Positions 17,485-28,431 of a stretch of 64,000 nucleotides of DNA are shown piece after piece. This DNA comes from an uncultured Thiothrix sp. GTDB lineage: Bacteria > Pseudomonadota > Gammaproteobacteria > Thiotrichales > Thiotrichaceae. The position numbers and the translations under genes were made by a program. The notes under the pieces were generated by a model, which searched no databases, was not told the DNA's origin, and worked only from the letters and a program-made list of their open reading frames with translations. The stretch lies in contig NZ_CALMZC010000041.1 of NCBI RefSeq assembly GCF_937873765.1, positions 1 through 64,000 on the forward strand, written 5' to 3'. Numbering within the stretch: the stretch's first letter is position 1; each line of letters opens with the position of its first letter.

Positions 17485-18099
17485 CTATTCACGTTGAAAT
17501 TCCACCACTAACTGTCCGCGACTTAGATTAGCTAAAGCTTGCTGTAATTGGGTTTGAGTATTAGTTGGGCAAAATCCATTAATTTGCAATTCAGCCGCAT
17601 ATTCAAAGCTAGTTAGCTCACAACCTAAATCTGTTAATAACCGCCGAATAACATCCTCTAATGCATAGGGAACTATTAAAATAAAGCTAGACATCGCTAC
17701 TTTTAAACAAGTCGGTGTTTGTTTTAAGGCTGCGATCACTGAACTTGAATAGGCGCGCACCAAGCCACCCGTGCCTAATTTAACCCCTCCGAAATAGCGC
17801 ACGACCACAGCGACAAGCTCGCTTATTTCGTTATGCAATAAGATATTGAGCATAGGCTTACCTGCCGTTCCAGCAGGTTCACCATCATCACTACAACTCA
17901 CTGCCGTGGTGTGCTTAGGCTGACCCGCAACAAAAGCCCAACACACATGTCGCGCATCTGGATATGCCTGTCTAATTTGCTCAATAAAAGCGTGAGCCGC
18001 TTGTGGGTTAGGAGCGTGGGCGATATAACTAATGAAACGGCTATTTTTAATAGTCTGCTCATAGCAAGTACTGGCAGCAGGTATTAGAAAAGAACTCAT
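17485..18099 (-). CDS. yigZ: YigZ/IMPACT family protein
   Basis: A 204-residue protein of the UPF0029/IMPACT family. The N-terminal domain holds the hallmark blocks NSRFISYIAH, ARHVCWAF, SDDGEPAGTAGKPML and VVVRYFGGVKLGTGGLVRAY; the C-terminal ferredoxin-like domain (about 135-204) is the usual YigZ DUF1949 extension. E. coli YigZ is a ribosome- or nucleic-acid-linked protein of unclear function. Cytosolic, monocistronic here, divergent from the small secreted protein gene at 18259. Confidence 0.92.
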   Translation of the reverse strand: MSSFLIPAASTCYEQTIKNSRFISYIAHAPNPQAAHAFIEQIRQAYPDARHVCWAFVAGQPKHTTAVSCSDDGEPAGTAGKPMLNILLHNEISELVAVVVRYFGGVKLGTGGLVRAYSSSVIAALKQTPTCLKVAMSSFILIVPYALEDVIRRLLTDLGCELTSFEYAAELQINGFCPTNTQTQLQQALANLSRGQLVVEFQRE

Positions 18100-18258
18100 A
18101 ACTATCTCATTATTTTATAGAATGTGAGGACAATTACATTATAGCTCAACCGCTTATCGGAGATTTTGAGCATTCGATGGTCAAATCCTTCAATGCTGTA
18201 CATATTTTTTTATACTCAAAGCTGAGAAATAAAAAACAATTTTGCTGGAGAGTATTGT

Positions 18259-18579
18259 ATGTACCCAAAGGCTTTACTGCGGGTTGCTTTTGAGGTTCTG
18301 CTGTTAATGTTGCCAATGCAAGCTTTTGCTGCACCCGGGCAGCCTAGCAGGCTGTTACCTGATCGAACTAATGTCACTTTAGTTCAAGCTCCATCTTCAA
18401 CTTTCTTAGAGCTTAGTAAACTACTGAGTGAATCGAGTCTATATGAGTGGGTGTTAACTAGCCCTGACTTCATTAAGGTGCAAAGCATAGCACAACGTTG
18501 GTGGGATAATCAGACTGGCGCTAAGCATAAGCTACGCGCTGCTTATTCCAAACGACCCTCTAAAAACTCAAGTGAATAG
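18259..18579 (+). CDS. Small exported hypothetical protein
   Basis: A 106-residue protein with a clear signal peptide (VAFEVLLLMLPMQAFAAPG, cleavage after AFA). The mature part of about 80 residues is polar and ends with a basic tail (KHKLRAAYSKRPSKNSSE); no cysteine and no known motif. TGGAGAGTATTGT before the ATG contains a GGAG site. It is convergent with the phosphatase-like gene (29 bases apart). Function unknown. Confidence 0.6.
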   Translation: MYPKALLRVAFEVLLLMLPMQAFAAPGQPSRLLPDRTNVTLVQAPSSTFLELSKLLSESSLYEWVLTSPDFIKVQSIAQRWWDNQTGAKHKLRAAYSKRPSKNSSE

Positions 18580-18608
18580 CTAGAAATATTGCACGCTAGT
18601 AGCTTTAA

Positions 18609-19217
18609 CTAAGAACTACAACCATAAGCTACTAGACTAGCCCAATCTCCTGCCTCATCGTGCATTATCCGAATTCGTGCTAACTCGCCTGACTCAATTG
18701 CTAAGGAGAAAAAGTGGTGGCTAGGCATGCCTAAGACCTGCATGATAAGCAAGCGAATCACGCCGGGTTGTGCCACTAATACAACTTGTTTGCCTTTGTT
18801 TTCGTGAATAAGTCGCTCCCACACTGGCAAAATACGGGCTTGGAATTGATTAAAAGGCTCACCCTCAGGCGGTGTTAGGCAGGCTGGATTGCGCCACCAA
18901 CGCGCTAAAATCGCAGAATTTTGCTCCATAATACTAGCTGGGGTTTGGCCTTCCCATGCACCGAAATTCATTTCGGCCAGTTCGGCATAACTATGCAAGG
19001 GAATATGATGCTTGGCCGACAACCATTGGGCAAACGGCAGACAAGCCGCATGCTCAGAACTGAGAACGACTTGCCAGTCTTGGCGACGGCGTACAGTCTT
19101 CTTGAGTGCTTTCAAACCATCGGCACTCAGAGCAGAATTGAAGGAGCCGCAAAAAACTTCACCAGCTTCCACTGCTGAACTCGGAAGCAAGTCAACTAGC
19201 GTAATCGGGATGCTCAC
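18609..19217 (-). CDS. Catalytically degenerate histidine phosphatase family protein
   Basis: A 202-residue protein with the fold pattern of cobC/phosphoglycerate mutase phosphatases: a first strand ITLV, F.G..NSALSADGLKAL, VVLSSEHA, EMNFGAWEG near residue 86 and LVAQPGVIRLLI near 150. The catalytic RHG motif that should follow ITLV is replaced by DLL, the second histidine (SHGG in the family) is AQPG, and the arginine of SSPLxR is absent, while the FGxWEG helix is kept. It should therefore not form the phosphohistidine and is a probable pseudoenzyme. GTG start 19217 shares one base with the greA stop (TAGTG), so translation is coupled. Confidence 0.75.
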   Translation of the reverse strand: MSIPITLVDLLPSSAVEAGEVFCGSFNSALSADGLKALKKTVRRRQDWQVVLSSEHAACLPFAQWLSAKHHIPLHSYAELAEMNFGAWEGQTPASIMEQNSAILARWWRNPACLTPPEGEPFNQFQARILPVWERLIHENKGKQVVLVAQPGVIRLLIMQVLGMPSHHFFSLAIESGELARIRIMHDEAGDWASLVAYGCSS

Positions 19218-19699
19218 TATACGTAGCGAACCTCTAAGATTTCGTATTCACGCACGCCACCGGGAGCTTGTACCACAGCAACGTCACCCTCTTCCTTGCC
19301 AATCAGAGCGCGTGCTACTGGTGAAGAGACGGCAATCATACCCTGTTTTAAATCAGCCTCGACATCGCCCACGATTTGATAAGTAATGGTGTCGCCGGTT
19401 TTGACTTCCTCTAGATCTACGGTAGCACCAAATACGACTTTGCCTGAATTAGCTGCACCAACCGTAGCGACATCAATCACTTGGGCAAGTGACAAGACCG
19501 ACTCCAACTCTTGAATACGGCCTTCACAGAAACCCTGTTGCTCGCGTGCAGCATGGTATTCTGCATTTTCTTTCAAATCACCATGCTCGCGTGCTTCAGC
19601 GATGGCTTGTACTATCCGTGGGCGTTCAACAGTTTTTAAGCGATTTAACTCGGCTTTCAAACGTTCAGCACCCGTCACAGTTAACGGTGGTCGACTCAT
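19217..19699 (-). CDS. greA: Transcription elongation factor GreA
   Basis: A 160-residue protein. The N-terminal coiled coil (about 1-75: [38 protein letters not shown]) carries the acidic tip DLKENAEY that reaches the RNA polymerase secondary channel to stimulate cleavage of backtracked RNA; the C-terminal globular domain follows, with [24 protein letters not shown] strand content and YEILEVRYV. An AAGGAG site precedes the ATG. It lies 18 bases after carB; carAB-greA is a frequent gammaproteobacterial arrangement. Confidence 0.95.
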   Translation of the reverse strand: MSRPPLTVTGAERLKAELNRLKTVERPRIVQAIAEAREHGDLKENAEYHAAREQQGFCEGRIQELESVLSLAQVIDVATVGAANSGKVVFGATVDLEEVKTGDTITYQIVGDVEADLKQGMIAVSSPVARALIGKEEGDVAVVQAPGGVREYEILEVRYV

Positions 19700-19717
19700 T
19701 GTTATTCTCCTTGTTTT

Positions 19718-22700
19718 TTACATGATTCCCTGATGCAAATCCTGCAGGCGATAAACCTGCTCGTCAGCAGTGTAACCCATCGCCATACACAGGGCGCGGG
19801 CACCCTCAATCGTAGTCGTATAACTTAATTTATGCTGTAAAGCTTCGCGCCGGATCTCAAAAGAATCACGGGTTGACTGCTCACCTTCCGTAGTATTAAT
19901 AATCAAATGAATTTCATCATTTTTGATCATATCCACAATATTCGGGCGACCCTCATGCATTTTATTTACAACTTCACAAGCAATGCCCGCATTCTGTAGC
20001 TCACGTGCAGAACCACGTGTCGCCACAATCCGAAACCCTTGCTTGACTAACATTTCACCTAAGCTAGGTAAATGCCGACGATCGGCTTCACGTACACTAA
20101 TAAAAACAACACCTGAAGTTGGAAAGCTTGCACCCGCTGCATGTTGTGACTTACCAAAAGCTTCCGCAAAAGTTTTCCCTACGCCCATTACCTCGCCCGT
20201 CGATTTCATTTCAGGACTTAGGATCGGGTCAACACCAGGGAATTTGATGAAGGGGAAAACAGCTTCCTTCACAGAATAATAGTCTGGAATGACTTCATCG
20301 GTGGCCTGTTGCTCAACTAAACTTTGACCAGCCATGCAACGCGCCGCAATTTTTGCCAATGGGCGGCCAATCGCTTTAGACACATAAGGCACGGTACGGG
20401 AAGCACGCGGATTCACTTCCAACACATAAACCTCATTATTCTTAATCGCATATTGAGTATTCATCAAACCGATGACATTTAAGGCTTTGGCCATGCGGGC
20501 TGTTTGTGCACGTAGCTCATCTTGAATCGCTGGATCTAAAGAATAAGGTGGCAACGAACACGCTGAGTCACCTGAGTGAATCCCTGCTTGCTCAATATGC
20601 TGCATAATGCCACCAATAAGTATGTTTTGTCCGTCACAAATCGCATCCACATCCACTTCAATCGCATCATCTAAGAAACGATCTAAGAGTACCGGTGAAT
20701 CATTCGAGACTGATACTGCGGTATTCATATAGCGGCGTAACTCATTCTCGTTATAGACGATTTCCATCGCCCGTCCACCTAAGACATACGATGGACGCAC
20801 CACCAGCGGATAACCGATTTCTACCGCCAAGCGCACGGCCTCTTCCATACTCCGCGCAGTACGATTCGGGGGTTGACGCAAACCTAAGCGATGAATCAAT
20901 TGTTGGAAGCGCTCCCGATCTTCTGCCAAGTCAATCGAATCAGGTGAAGTACCAATAATCGGTGCGCCTAGATTTTCAAGATCACGCGCTAGTTTTAGAG
21001 GCGTTTGCCCACCATATTGCACGATCACACCTAAGGGCTTCTCTAAATCAACAATCTCCATCACATCTTCCAGCGTCAACGGCTCGAAGTAAAGACGATC
21101 AGAGGTATCGTAATCAGTAGAAACGGTTTCAGGATTGCAGTTGACCATAATGGTTTCATAGCCATCTTCGCGCAAGGCTAAAGCCGCATGCACGCAGCAA
21201 TAGTCAAATTCGATACCTTGGCCAATCCGATTGGGGCCACCCCCTAGAACCATAATTTTCTTACGATCCGTTGGTTTAGATTCGCACTCTTCTTCATAAG
21301 TGGAATACATGTAAGCAGTATTAGTAGCGAACTCCGCCGCACAGGTGTCAACACGCTTATACACCGGACGTACATTCATATTCCGGCGCGCATTACGTAC
21401 ACTACGCTCAGTGCTATGTAACAGTTTTGCTAAACGACGGTCAGAGAACCCTTTGCGCTTAAGCATACGCATTTCATCCGCATTGACTTGATTGAGCAAA
21501 CGACCATCCAAGCTTTTCTCAATCGCAATGAGCTCTTGCATTTGCACCAAGAACCAAGGGTCAATACTGGTTTGAGCATGCACTTCCTCAACGCTCATAC
21601 CATAGCGGAAAGCGTCGGCTACATACAAAATCCGCTCAGCATGTGGCTCTGTGAGTTCACGACGCAGAATATCACGTGCCTCAGGATGATCACGATTCAA
21701 GCGTTCATCCAAACCGTCAATCCCAGTTTCTAAACCCCGTAAAGCTTTTTGCAAAGACTCTTGGAAAGTCCGACCAATCGCCATCACCTCACCCACTGAC
21801 TTCATTTGTGTGGTTAAGCGGGCATCTGCTTGTGGGAACTTTTCAAAGGTAAAGCGCGGAATCTTGGTTACAACATAATCGATACTGGGCTCGAAAGACG
21901 CTGGAGTCGCCCCCCCAGTAATATCATTACGTAACTCATCTAAGGTATAACCAATCGCTAATTTTGCCGCCACTTTAGCAATCGGGAAACCAGTTGCCTT
22001 AGAAGCCAAGGCAGAAGAGCGCGATACCCGTGGATTCATCTCAATCACAATAATCCGGCCATCCTTAGGATTGACCGCAAATTGTACATTCGAACCACCC
22101 GTATCAACCCCGATTTTGCGTAGTACTGCTAAAGAAGCATTGCGCAGTAATTGATATTCTTTATCAGTCAATGTCTGTGCAGGTGCTACCGTAATTGAGT
22201 CACCAGTATGCACACCCATGGGGTCAAAGTTTTCAATCGAGCAAACAATAATGCAGTTGTCTTTATGATCCCGCACGACTTCCATTTCATACTCTTTCCA
22301 GCCCAATAAAGACTCTTCGAGTAAGACTTCAGTTGTGGGTGACATATCTAAGCCACGTGCGACTATCGTTTCAAATTCTTGCTTGTTGTAAGCAATACCG
22401 CCACCTGTCCCCCCCAAAGTAAAAGAAGGGCGAATAATCGTAGGAAAGCCAATATCCGCTTGAGCAGCGCGCGCTTCCTCTATGGTATGCGCAATACGCG
22501 AGCGGGCAGATTCCAGACCAATGTCATCCATCGCAATGCGGAATTTTTGCCGATCCTCCGCCATTTCAATCGCGACTTCATTCGCACCGATCATTTCAAC
22601 TTGATATTTTTTGAGAACTCCGTGACGTGATAAATCCAACGCACAGTTCAATGCCGTTTGCCCACCCATGGTTGGCAATAAAGCATCCGGATGCTCTTTT

Positions 22701-22936
22701 TCAATGATCTTTTCAACCGTCTCCCAACGAATCGGCTCGATATAAATAGCATCTGCCGTACCGGGATCAGTCATGATTGTAGCAGGGTTTGAGTTGACCA
22801 AAATGACTCGATAGCCTTCTTCGCGCAAAGCCTTACAAGCTTGTGCACCAGAATAGTCAAACTCACACGCTTGGCCAATTACAATTGGGCCAGCCCCAAT
22901 AATCAAAATACTTTTAATGTCCGTACGTTTCGGCAT
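19718..22936 (-). CDS. carB: Carbamoyl-phosphate synthase large subunit
   Basis: A 1072-residue enzyme, full family length. The start [17 protein letters not shown] at ATG 22936 matches the canonical N-terminus. Two tandem ATP-grasp halves are visible: the first with [10 protein letters not shown] near residue 172 and [20 protein letters not shown], the second with [18 protein letters not shown] near 710 and [18 protein letters not shown]; the C-terminal MGS-like allosteric domain is after about 935. It makes carbamoyl phosphate from bicarbonate, ATP and the ammonia delivered by CarA, for pyrimidine and arginine synthesis. Confidence 0.97.
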   Translation of the reverse strand: MPKRTDIKSILIIGAGPIVIGQACEFDYSGAQACKALREEGYRVILVNSNPATIMTDPGTADAIYIEPIRWETVEKIIEKEHPDALLPTMGGQTALNCALDLSRHGVLKKYQVEMIGANEVAIEMAEDRQKFRIAMDDIGLESARSRIAHTIEEARAAQADIGFPTIIRPSFTLGGTGGGIAYNKQEFETIVARGLDMSPTTEVLLEESLLGWKEYEMEVVRDHKDNCIIVCSIENFDPMGVHTGDSITVAPAQTLTDKEYQLLRNASLAVLRKIGVDTGGSNVQFAVNPKDGRIIVIEMNPRVSRSSALASKATGFPIAKVAAKLAIGYTLDELRNDITGGATPASFEPSIDYVVTKIPRFTFEKFPQADARLTTQMKSVGEVMAIGRTFQESLQKALRGLETGIDGLDERLNRDHPEARDILRRELTEPHAERILYVADAFRYGMSVEEVHAQTSIDPWFLVQMQELIAIEKSLDGRLLNQVNADEMRMLKRKGFSDRRLAKLLHSTERSVRNARRNMNVRPVYKRVDTCAAEFATNTAYMYSTYEEECESKPTDRKKIMVLGGGPNRIGQGIEFDYCCVHAALALREDGYETIMVNCNPETVSTDYDTSDRLYFEPLTLEDVMEIVDLEKPLGVIVQYGGQTPLKLARDLENLGAPIIGTSPDSIDLAEDRERFQQLIHRLGLRQPPNRTARSMEEAVRLAVEIGYPLVVRPSYVLGGRAMEIVYNENELRRYMNTAVSVSNDSPVLLDRFLDDAIEVDVDAICDGQNILIGGIMQHIEQAGIHSGDSACSLPPYSLDPAIQDELRAQTARMAKALNVIGLMNTQYAIKNNEVYVLEVNPRASRTVPYVSKAIGRPLAKIAARCMAGQSLVEQQATDEVIPDYYSVKEAVFPFIKFPGVDPILSPEMKSTGEVMGVGKTFAEAFGKSQHAAGASFPTSGVVFISVREADRRHLPSLGEMLVKQGFRIVATRGSARELQNAGIACEVVNKMHEGRPNIVDMIKNDEIHLIINTTEGEQSTRDSFEIRREALQHKLSYTTTIEGARALCMAMGYTADEQVYRLQDLHQGIM

Positions 22937-23010
22937 TTTCAATTGTCCACAGTAATTCGTTTTCCCTTACACGAGGGATTAAGGGAGTTAAGTCTATCAC
23001 TTACCCCCGA

Positions 23011-23027
23011 CCTCCAGCATCTGGAGG
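23011..23027. repeat. Hairpin in the carA-carB gap
   Basis: CCTCCAG at 23011-23017 pairs with CTGGAGG at 23021-23027 across three bases, between the carA stop (23041) and carB start. No T-run; it may tune expression of carB or message stability. Confidence 0.4.
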
Positions 23028-23040
23028 AACAAAAAAGGTT

Positions 23041-24177
23041 TTAACGCGTAGCTCGCATCAAATCGATAAAGCGGTCAAATACCGGTGCAACATCATGCGG
23101 CCCCGGGCTCGCCTCTGGATGCCCTTGGAAACTAAATGCTGGGCAATCGGTACGTTCAATACCTTGTAAGGTCTGATCAAATAAAGAACGATGTGTCGCT
23201 TTTAGATTAGCCGGTAGACTGGCTTCATCCACCGCGAAGCCATGATTTTGGCTACTAATCATCACTTGACCGGTTTTCATATCCTGTACTGGATGATTCG
23301 CCCCATGATGACCAAACTTCATTTTCACCGTGCGCGCACCACTAGCTAAACCTAGCAATTGATGCCCTAAACAAATCCCAAATACAGGCCGTTTAGTGGC
23401 TAAAACTTGCTTAATCGCAGTAATAGCGTAATCACAAGGTTCTGGATCACCCGGGCCATTCGATAAGAATACACCATCAGGGTTCAGGGCTAATACTTTA
23501 TCAGCTGGCGTTTGCGCAGGCACTACCGTGACCTTACAACCCCGATCCACTAACATGCGTAAGATATTTTTCTTAACGCCAAAGTCATAAGCGACTACAT
23601 GATAGTTAGCTTTTTCTGCAGTGGAAGCACGCGGAATCGCTGGATTTAATTGCCAAGAACCCTCTGTCCAAACATAAGCGCTTGAACTACTAACTTCTTT
23701 AGCTAAATCCATACCTTGCAAACCGGGAAAATCTAAAGCAGCCGCTTTGGCTTCTGCTTCATCTAAATGCGCACCCGCCACAATACAACCACGTTGTGCA
23801 CCTTTTTCCCGCAAAATTCGCGTTAAACGGCGCGTATCAATATCGGCAATCGCCACAATTTTGTTGCGCTCTAAATACGCAGATAGCGACTCTTCACCCC
23901 GCCAATTGCTATAAACACTGGGCACATCACGCACAATCAAACCCGCAGCATGAATCTGATCCGATTCACAATCTTCGGGATTAACGCCAACATTACCAAT
24001 GTGGGGATAAGTTAAAGTCACGATCTGACGTGCATACGACGGGTCAGTTAAAATCTCTTGATAGCCAGTGAGAGCCGTATTGAATACCACTTCACCAACC
24101 GTTTGACCATCACAGCCAATGGAACGCCCCCGAAAAACGCTACCGTCTTCCAGTACTAGCAGTGCCAGTTTGCTCAA
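23041..24177 (-). CDS. carA: Carbamoyl-phosphate synthase small subunit (glutamine amidotransferase)
   Basis: A 378-residue subunit. The N-terminal half has [10 protein letters not shown] and [21 protein letters not shown]; the C-terminal class I amidotransferase domain has the nucleophile cysteine in [10 protein letters not shown] near residue 265 and the His-Glu pair in HPEASPGP. It hydrolyses glutamine and feeds ammonia to CarB. I choose TTG 24177 as start because GGAGG lies 5 bases upstream and it begins with the conserved [12 protein letters not shown]; a TTG at 24189 would place the ribosome site inside the gene. Confidence 0.95.
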   Translation of the reverse strand: MSKLALLVLEDGSVFRGRSIGCDGQTVGEVVFNTALTGYQEILTDPSYARQIVTLTYPHIGNVGVNPEDCESDQIHAAGLIVRDVPSVYSNWRGEESLSAYLERNKIVAIADIDTRRLTRILREKGAQRGCIVAGAHLDEAEAKAAALDFPGLQGMDLAKEVSSSSAYVWTEGSWQLNPAIPRASTAEKANYHVVAYDFGVKKNILRMLVDRGCKVTVVPAQTPADKVLALNPDGVFLSNGPGDPEPCDYAITAIKQVLATKRPVFGICLGHQLLGLASGARTVKMKFGHHGANHPVQDMKTGQVMISSQNHGFAVDEASLPANLKATHRSLFDQTLQGIERTDCPAFSFQGHPEASPGPHDVAPVFDRFIDLMRATR

Positions 24178-24204
24178 AGGAACCTCCAAGTTCTACATAT
24201 AATA

Positions 24205-24229
24205 ACGGGATGGGGGTTACCCATCCCGT
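24205..24229 (-). terminator. Stable hairpin between the ModF-like gene and carA
   Basis: ACGGGATGGG (24205-24214) and CCCATCCCGT (24220-24229) form a perfect 10-bp stem with a 5-base loop. On the minus strand it is followed by TATTATAT rather than a T-run. It may end the upstream message or act as an attenuator in the carA leader, as it lies 28 bases before the carA start. Confidence 0.5.
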
Positions 24230-24311
24230 GCACACGTAGGGGCGTATATTACCCGCTGCTGAACAATGTGTCCACGCCCAGATGTTGTGCAGTGCAATAA
24301 ACTCCATTGAA

Positions 24312-25733
24312 TTAATGCTTGCCTAAAGCCAAATGCTGATGAATCCCTGCAATATTGTCTTGCGCTCGATGATTCACATACAACACTGTCGTTTCAGTCC
24401 CCGCACAAATTTTCTCAATCAGTGCTAACACTAATTGCCGATTCAGATCATCCAAACCTAAACAAGGCTCATCTAGAATCAATAAAGTCGGATGCTTAAC
24501 CATCGCACGGGCAATCAGTACCAAACGTTGGTCTCCATAGGATAGCTGGTTAAATGGCTCGGTAGCACGCTCATGCATACCTAATAAGGCCAACCATTCT
24601 TCAGCAATGACACGCTCACGCTCCGTGTATTTCTGATACAAGCCAATACTGTCGTAGAAACCTGAAATAATCACATTACGTACCGTAATGCTCACGCGAT
24701 ATTCCCACTGCAAATTGCTTGATACATAACCAATATATTGCTTAATCTGCCAAATGCTTTCACCCGTACCACGCTGCATACCAAAGACAAAAATATCATT
24801 GGTATAAGATTGGGGATGATCACCTGTGATAAGGTTTAATAAACAAGTTTTGCCACTACCATTCGGCCCTGTGACCTGCCAATGCTCACCTGCTTGGATC
24901 GTCCAATCCAAATCGGAAAAAACTAATTTTTCATCGTAAGCAATCCGCGCTTTGCGTAAACGCACTAAGGGCTGACTAGGATCAAGCTTAGGTGGCAGAT
25001 GCTCACGAGGCGCTTGCGGAATCTTTAAATCCGTAGTTTTAAGATGCAAAAGTTGTTGTAAATCAGCACTGGCTACAGGATCCTGCACCACAACTTGATG
25101 CAAGAGCTGGCCATGCTCCATATAGGCTAGATGGGTAATGAAGCTTGGTATTTCATCCACTCGATTCAAGACCATGACTATACGTGTTTGTGCCGCAACT
25201 ACATGGAGTAAGTCAGCCAGTAATCTTGTGGAGTCAAGGTCTAAACCTTCAAAGGGTTCATCTAACACTAAGAACTGCGGGCAACAAGCTAAAGCTCGAA
25301 TCAGCATAAGTTTGCGTGTTTCACCCGTCGATAGCTTCCGAAACCCACGCTCCAATACCGACTGAAACTTAAATAAGTCAATCAACTCCGCTAAACGAAT
25401 CGCATCCGTGTCAGGCAAAGTGAGTAGATCTTTAACAGGCGTGCCTTCGGGGAGGACATCTACAATATCCGCATCATCTTTCTTGCGCTCTTGCTCAATC
25501 AACTGGGCTTGGGCCTCAAAAGAGACTAAAGCCGTTTTGGTGGGCAGGCCTTGAATAACACCGCTAATCGGTTCACCTACACCACATAAGATCGCTGCTA
25601 AAGCTGATTTGCCAGCACCGTTTCCACCTAAAATCACCCAATGCTGCCCAGCATGCAGCTCCCAGTTAAGGTGAGTTAAGCGGTAATACTTATTGAGTTG
25701 AACGCTGTAATCTTGAAGGAGAAGGCTGCTCAT
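24312..25733 (-). CDS. modF: ModF-like double ABC ATPase
   Basis: A 473-residue soluble protein with two ABC cassettes and no membrane segment. Cassette 1 has Walker A GGNGAGKSA near residue 36, signature LSTGETRK and Walker B FLVLDEPFEGLD; cassette 2 has GPNGSGKTC near 288, LSYGDQR and LLILDEPCLGLD, then VNHR as switch. This arrangement matches ModF (PhrA), a photorepair / molybdate-linked ATPase found with molybdate transporters in E. coli. No mod genes are nearby, so the molybdate link is not supported by context. Other ABC-F-like or stand-alone ATPases cannot be excluded. Confidence 0.78.
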   Translation of the reverse strand: MSSLLLQDYSVQLNKYYRLTHLNWELHAGQHWVILGGNGAGKSALAAILCGVGEPISGVIQGLPTKTALVSFEAQAQLIEQERKKDDADIVDVLPEGTPVKDLLTLPDTDAIRLAELIDLFKFQSVLERGFRKLSTGETRKLMLIRALACCPQFLVLDEPFEGLDLDSTRLLADLLHVVAAQTRIVMVLNRVDEIPSFITHLAYMEHGQLLHQVVVQDPVASADLQQLLHLKTTDLKIPQAPREHLPPKLDPSQPLVRLRKARIAYDEKLVFSDLDWTIQAGEHWQVTGPNGSGKTCLLNLITGDHPQSYTNDIFVFGMQRGTGESIWQIKQYIGYVSSNLQWEYRVSITVRNVIISGFYDSIGLYQKYTERERVIAEEWLALLGMHERATEPFNQLSYGDQRLVLIARAMVKHPTLLILDEPCLGLDDLNRQLVLALIEKICAGTETTVLYVNHRAQDNIAGIHQHLALGKH

Positions 25734-25814
25734 AAAAAGCTCTAAAACCGTGAGAGGGGTTTAGAGCCTAACGCAAGCTTAGGCCATGCAGCAAGTAGCC
25801 CGCTACTCATGGGC

Positions 25815-26336
25815 TTAATGCATGGGTGCAGAAACCTCTTGCACGGGTGCAGACACTTTTAAACTAGTGCCGTCCTCGAAACTCAAACTTAGATCCACTG
25901 TTTCGCCGACTTTTAAAGGCTGTTTCAAACCGATTAACATGATATGAAAACTACCCGGTTTAAGTGCTACGGTTTTCCCTGCAGGTAAATCAATCTTTTC
26001 TACTTTGCGCATTTTCATCACGCCACCTTCATTGACGTGGTTGTGTAGCTCTACAACAGTTGCCACCGAACTTTCTGCTTTAACTAAAGCGTGTGCTTGA
26101 CTATCGTTATTCTGCAACTGCATAAAAGCAGCACTCAACGTTTGTCCAGGAGGAACTGCACGCACATAAGCAGCACTTGCTGCAAACTGACCTACTCCTA
26201 CAACAGCATTAGCAGGCATAGCCGCTGCAGTTTTATGGGCTGGTGCATTTTGCTTGTCACAAGCTGTAGCTATGACACTCGCAGAAAATAAAGTAAAAAC
26301 GCCCAGTATAAACAGGGAGGTTTTAGGTTTTTGCAT
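25815..26336 (-). CDS. Periplasmic copper chaperone PCu(A)C
   Basis: A 173-residue exported protein. A signal sequence with a possible lipobox (SVIATAC) precedes an Ala-rich linker. The PCu(A)C domain (about 55-165) has the Cu(I) ligand pattern: VVELHNHVNEGGVMKMRKVEKI, with histidine and methionines, and GSFHIMLIG, with the His-x-Met pair. These proteins deliver Cu(I) to the CuA or CuB site of cytochrome c oxidase, often with ScoI. No oxidase gene is in this window. It stands alone on the minus strand between ModF-like and nadD genes. Confidence 0.85.
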   Translation of the reverse strand: MQKPKTSLFILGVFTLFSASVIATACDKQNAPAHKTAAAMPANAVVGVGQFAASAAYVRAVPPGQTLSAAFMQLQNNDSQAHALVKAESSVATVVELHNHVNEGGVMKMRKVEKIDLPAGKTVALKPGSFHIMLIGLKQPLKVGETVDLSLSFEDGTSLKVSAPVQEVSAPMH

Positions 26337-26388
26337 AGTTTTATACCTTTAGAAACAAATATAAATAATAGGGGGAGTCTTAGATTTT

Positions 26389-27006
26389 TTAACTATAGAG
26401 TCTATATCTTTCAATATATTGATATACATCATCAGGTACCAGAAAGCGTACGCTCTTATTATTTTTACAAGCTTCCCGAATTTTAGTCGCGGAAATTTCT
26501 AAGGGTGTTACGGATAAAAAGGTCACGCGCCTGGCTGCTGTTGAGCGTAATTCACAGGTCGTTTGCGCGAGTAACTCTCCATACCAATCATGGAGATCGG
26601 GTAGATAACCGGGGCGGCTCATCACCACCAAATGCGCAAGCTGCATAATCTCTTGCCAGCGATGCCAACTGCGAAACGCTAAGAACGCATCCATCCCCAA
26701 GACAAAAGCGAGGGGAATTTCCGCCCCTAAATCATCCCGTAAGGAGCGCAAGGTATCGAAGGTATAAGAATTCCCCTGCCGCTCAAGCTCACGTCGGTCG
26801 GCTTGAAATAAAGGTTCTCCGGCAATGGCTAAATTAACCATCTCCCAACGCTGCTCAGCGTTCGCTTTAGGTTGTGGTCGATGCGGCGGAACGCTGCCGG
26901 GAATGAAGCGTACTTGCTCCATTCCACAGCTTTCAGCAATTTCTAGAGCCGTGCGTAAATGCCCGATATGAATGGGATCAAATGTCCCGCCCATAACCCC
27001 GATCAT
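26389..27006 (-). CDS. nadD: Nicotinate-nucleotide adenylyltransferase
   Basis: A 205-residue nucleotidyltransferase. The [11 protein letters not shown] motif near the N-terminus provides the (H/T)xGH signature of the alpha-phosphate site, and [10 protein letters not shown] near residue 175 is the second conserved motif (ISSTxIR). It transfers AMP from ATP to nicotinate mononucleotide in NAD synthesis. Start ATG 27006 overlaps the proA stop by 4 bases (ATGA), so both are translated from one message; proA-nadD is a common gammaproteobacterial pair. Confidence 0.95.
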   Translation of the reverse strand: MIGVMGGTFDPIHIGHLRTALEIAESCGMEQVRFIPGSVPPHRPQPKANAEQRWEMVNLAIAGEPLFQADRRELERQGNSYTFDTLRSLRDDLGAEIPLAFVLGMDAFLAFRSWHRWQEIMQLAHLVVMSRPGYLPDLHDWYGELLAQTTCELRSTAARRVTFLSVTPLEISATKIREACKNNKSVRFLVPDDVYQYIERYRLYS

Positions 27007-28259
27007 ACGCGGATTTGCCCATCGCCTAGCACGATGAATTTTTGTGAAGTTAAACCTTCCAAACCGACAGGACCCCGTGCATGGAGCTTATCAGTACTAA
27101 TACCGATTTCTGCACCTAAACCAAACTCAAAGCCATCCGCAAAGCGCGTCGAAGCATTCACCAGCACTGAGCTAGAATCAACTACCCGCAAAAAATGCCG
27201 TGCTTTGGAATAATTCTGCGTCATGATCGTGTCGGTATGATGAGAACCGTATTGATTAATATGCTCAATCGCTTGCTGCATATCATCCACGACTCGAATC
27301 GACAGAATTGGGGCTAAATACTCAGTCACCCAATCCTCTTCAGTGGCGGGTTTAGCATTGGGTAAAATATCCCGAGTTTTCGCACAGCCACGTAGTTCCA
27401 CGCCTTTTTCAGCATATTTTTCAGCTAAGCGCGGTAAAACTTGTGCTGCCACCGCATCAGCGACTAATAAAGTTTCCATCGCATTACACACCCCATAGCG
27501 ATGGGTTTTCGCATTCAGCGCAACGGTCACCGATTTTTCCAAATCGGCCTCATCATCAATATACACATGACAAATACCATCTAAGTGCTTGATGACTGGG
27601 ATTAACGACTCTTGGCTAACGCGCTCAATTAAACTTTTCCCACCGCGTGGAATAATCACATCCACATATTCTCTTGCGCGCAATAGTTCACCAACCGCAG
27701 CACGATCTGTGGTTTCAATCACTTGCACACAAGCCTCTGGCAAACCTGCTGCCATTAGACCTTCTTGCACGCAGGCAGCAATCGCTCGATTGGAATGAAT
27801 CGCTTCAGAACCACCCCGCAAAATCGTCGCATTCCCCGACTTTAAGCATAAGCTCGCGGCATCCACCGTCACATTTGGGCGTGACTCATAGATGATGCCA
27901 ATGACCCCGAGTGGCACACGCATTTTTCCTACTTGAATACCGGTAGGACGGTAATTGAGGTCAGTAATCGCACCCACAGGATCAGGTAAAGCCGCCACTT
28001 GACGCAAACCTTCTACCATGGTGTTAAGCGCTTTCTCGTTTAAAGTTAAACGATCAAGCATAGCGTTATCTAAACCTTTCTCACGACCTGCCGCTAAATC
28101 TTTGGCATTCTCAGCTTTCAGCCAAGCTGCTTTTGCAATAATGGCATCTGCCATCGCCTGCAAAGCCTTGTTTTTTGTAGCTGTCTCTGCTCCTGCTAAT
28201 ACGGCAGCTGCAGCCCGCGCTTGTTGGCCAACGGTTTGCATATAATCTGTGATATTCAA
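27003..28259 (-). CDS. proA: Gamma-glutamyl phosphate reductase
   Basis: A 418-residue NADPH-dependent reductase of the aldehyde dehydrogenase superfamily; it converts gamma-glutamyl phosphate to glutamate semialdehyde in proline synthesis. Hallmarks: [16 protein letters not shown] near residue 110, [24 protein letters not shown] and the active-site cysteine region [16 protein letters not shown] 28259 is chosen because GAGGA lies 8 bases before and it gives the family N-terminus ([12 protein letters not shown]); the first ATG inside is at 28241. Confidence 0.94.
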   Translation of the reverse strand: MNITDYMQTVGQQARAAAAVLAGAETATKNKALQAMADAIIAKAAWLKAENAKDLAAGREKGLDNAMLDRLTLNEKALNTMVEGLRQVAALPDPVGAITDLNYRPTGIQVGKMRVPLGVIGIIYESRPNVTVDAASLCLKSGNATILRGGSEAIHSNRAIAACVQEGLMAAGLPEACVQVIETTDRAAVGELLRAREYVDVIIPRGGKSLIERVSQESLIPVIKHLDGICHVYIDDEADLEKSVTVALNAKTHRYGVCNAMETLLVADAVAAQVLPRLAEKYAEKGVELRGCAKTRDILPNAKPATEEDWVTEYLAPILSIRVVDDMQQAIEHINQYGSHHTDTIMTQNYSKARHFLRVVDSSSVLVNASTRFADGFEFGLGAEIGISTDKLHARGPVGLEGLTSQKFIVLGDGQIRV

Positions 28260-28431
28260 CGTCTCAATCCTCAAATGCTTTACCCGCAAGAATACCACGA
28301 TTAGCCTATGGGCACAGCTCTCTAGGCTTGGGTTGTTTTAGCCAAAGCCCCTTATATCTACAAAAAAGTTTGCTACCATTGAAGCTAAATGCAACTCAAT
28401 GAATCACCCCAATAACACTGAAAGGCTAACT

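Noticed and set aside
19012..19386. Rightward frame across greA and the pseudo-phosphatase
   Set aside because: It spans two well supported genes on the other strand and has no start signal.
24312..25733. ABC transporter exporter or antibiotic resistance ATPase
   Set aside because: No membrane domain and no ABC-F linker; the ModF layout fits better, though molybdate genes are absent.
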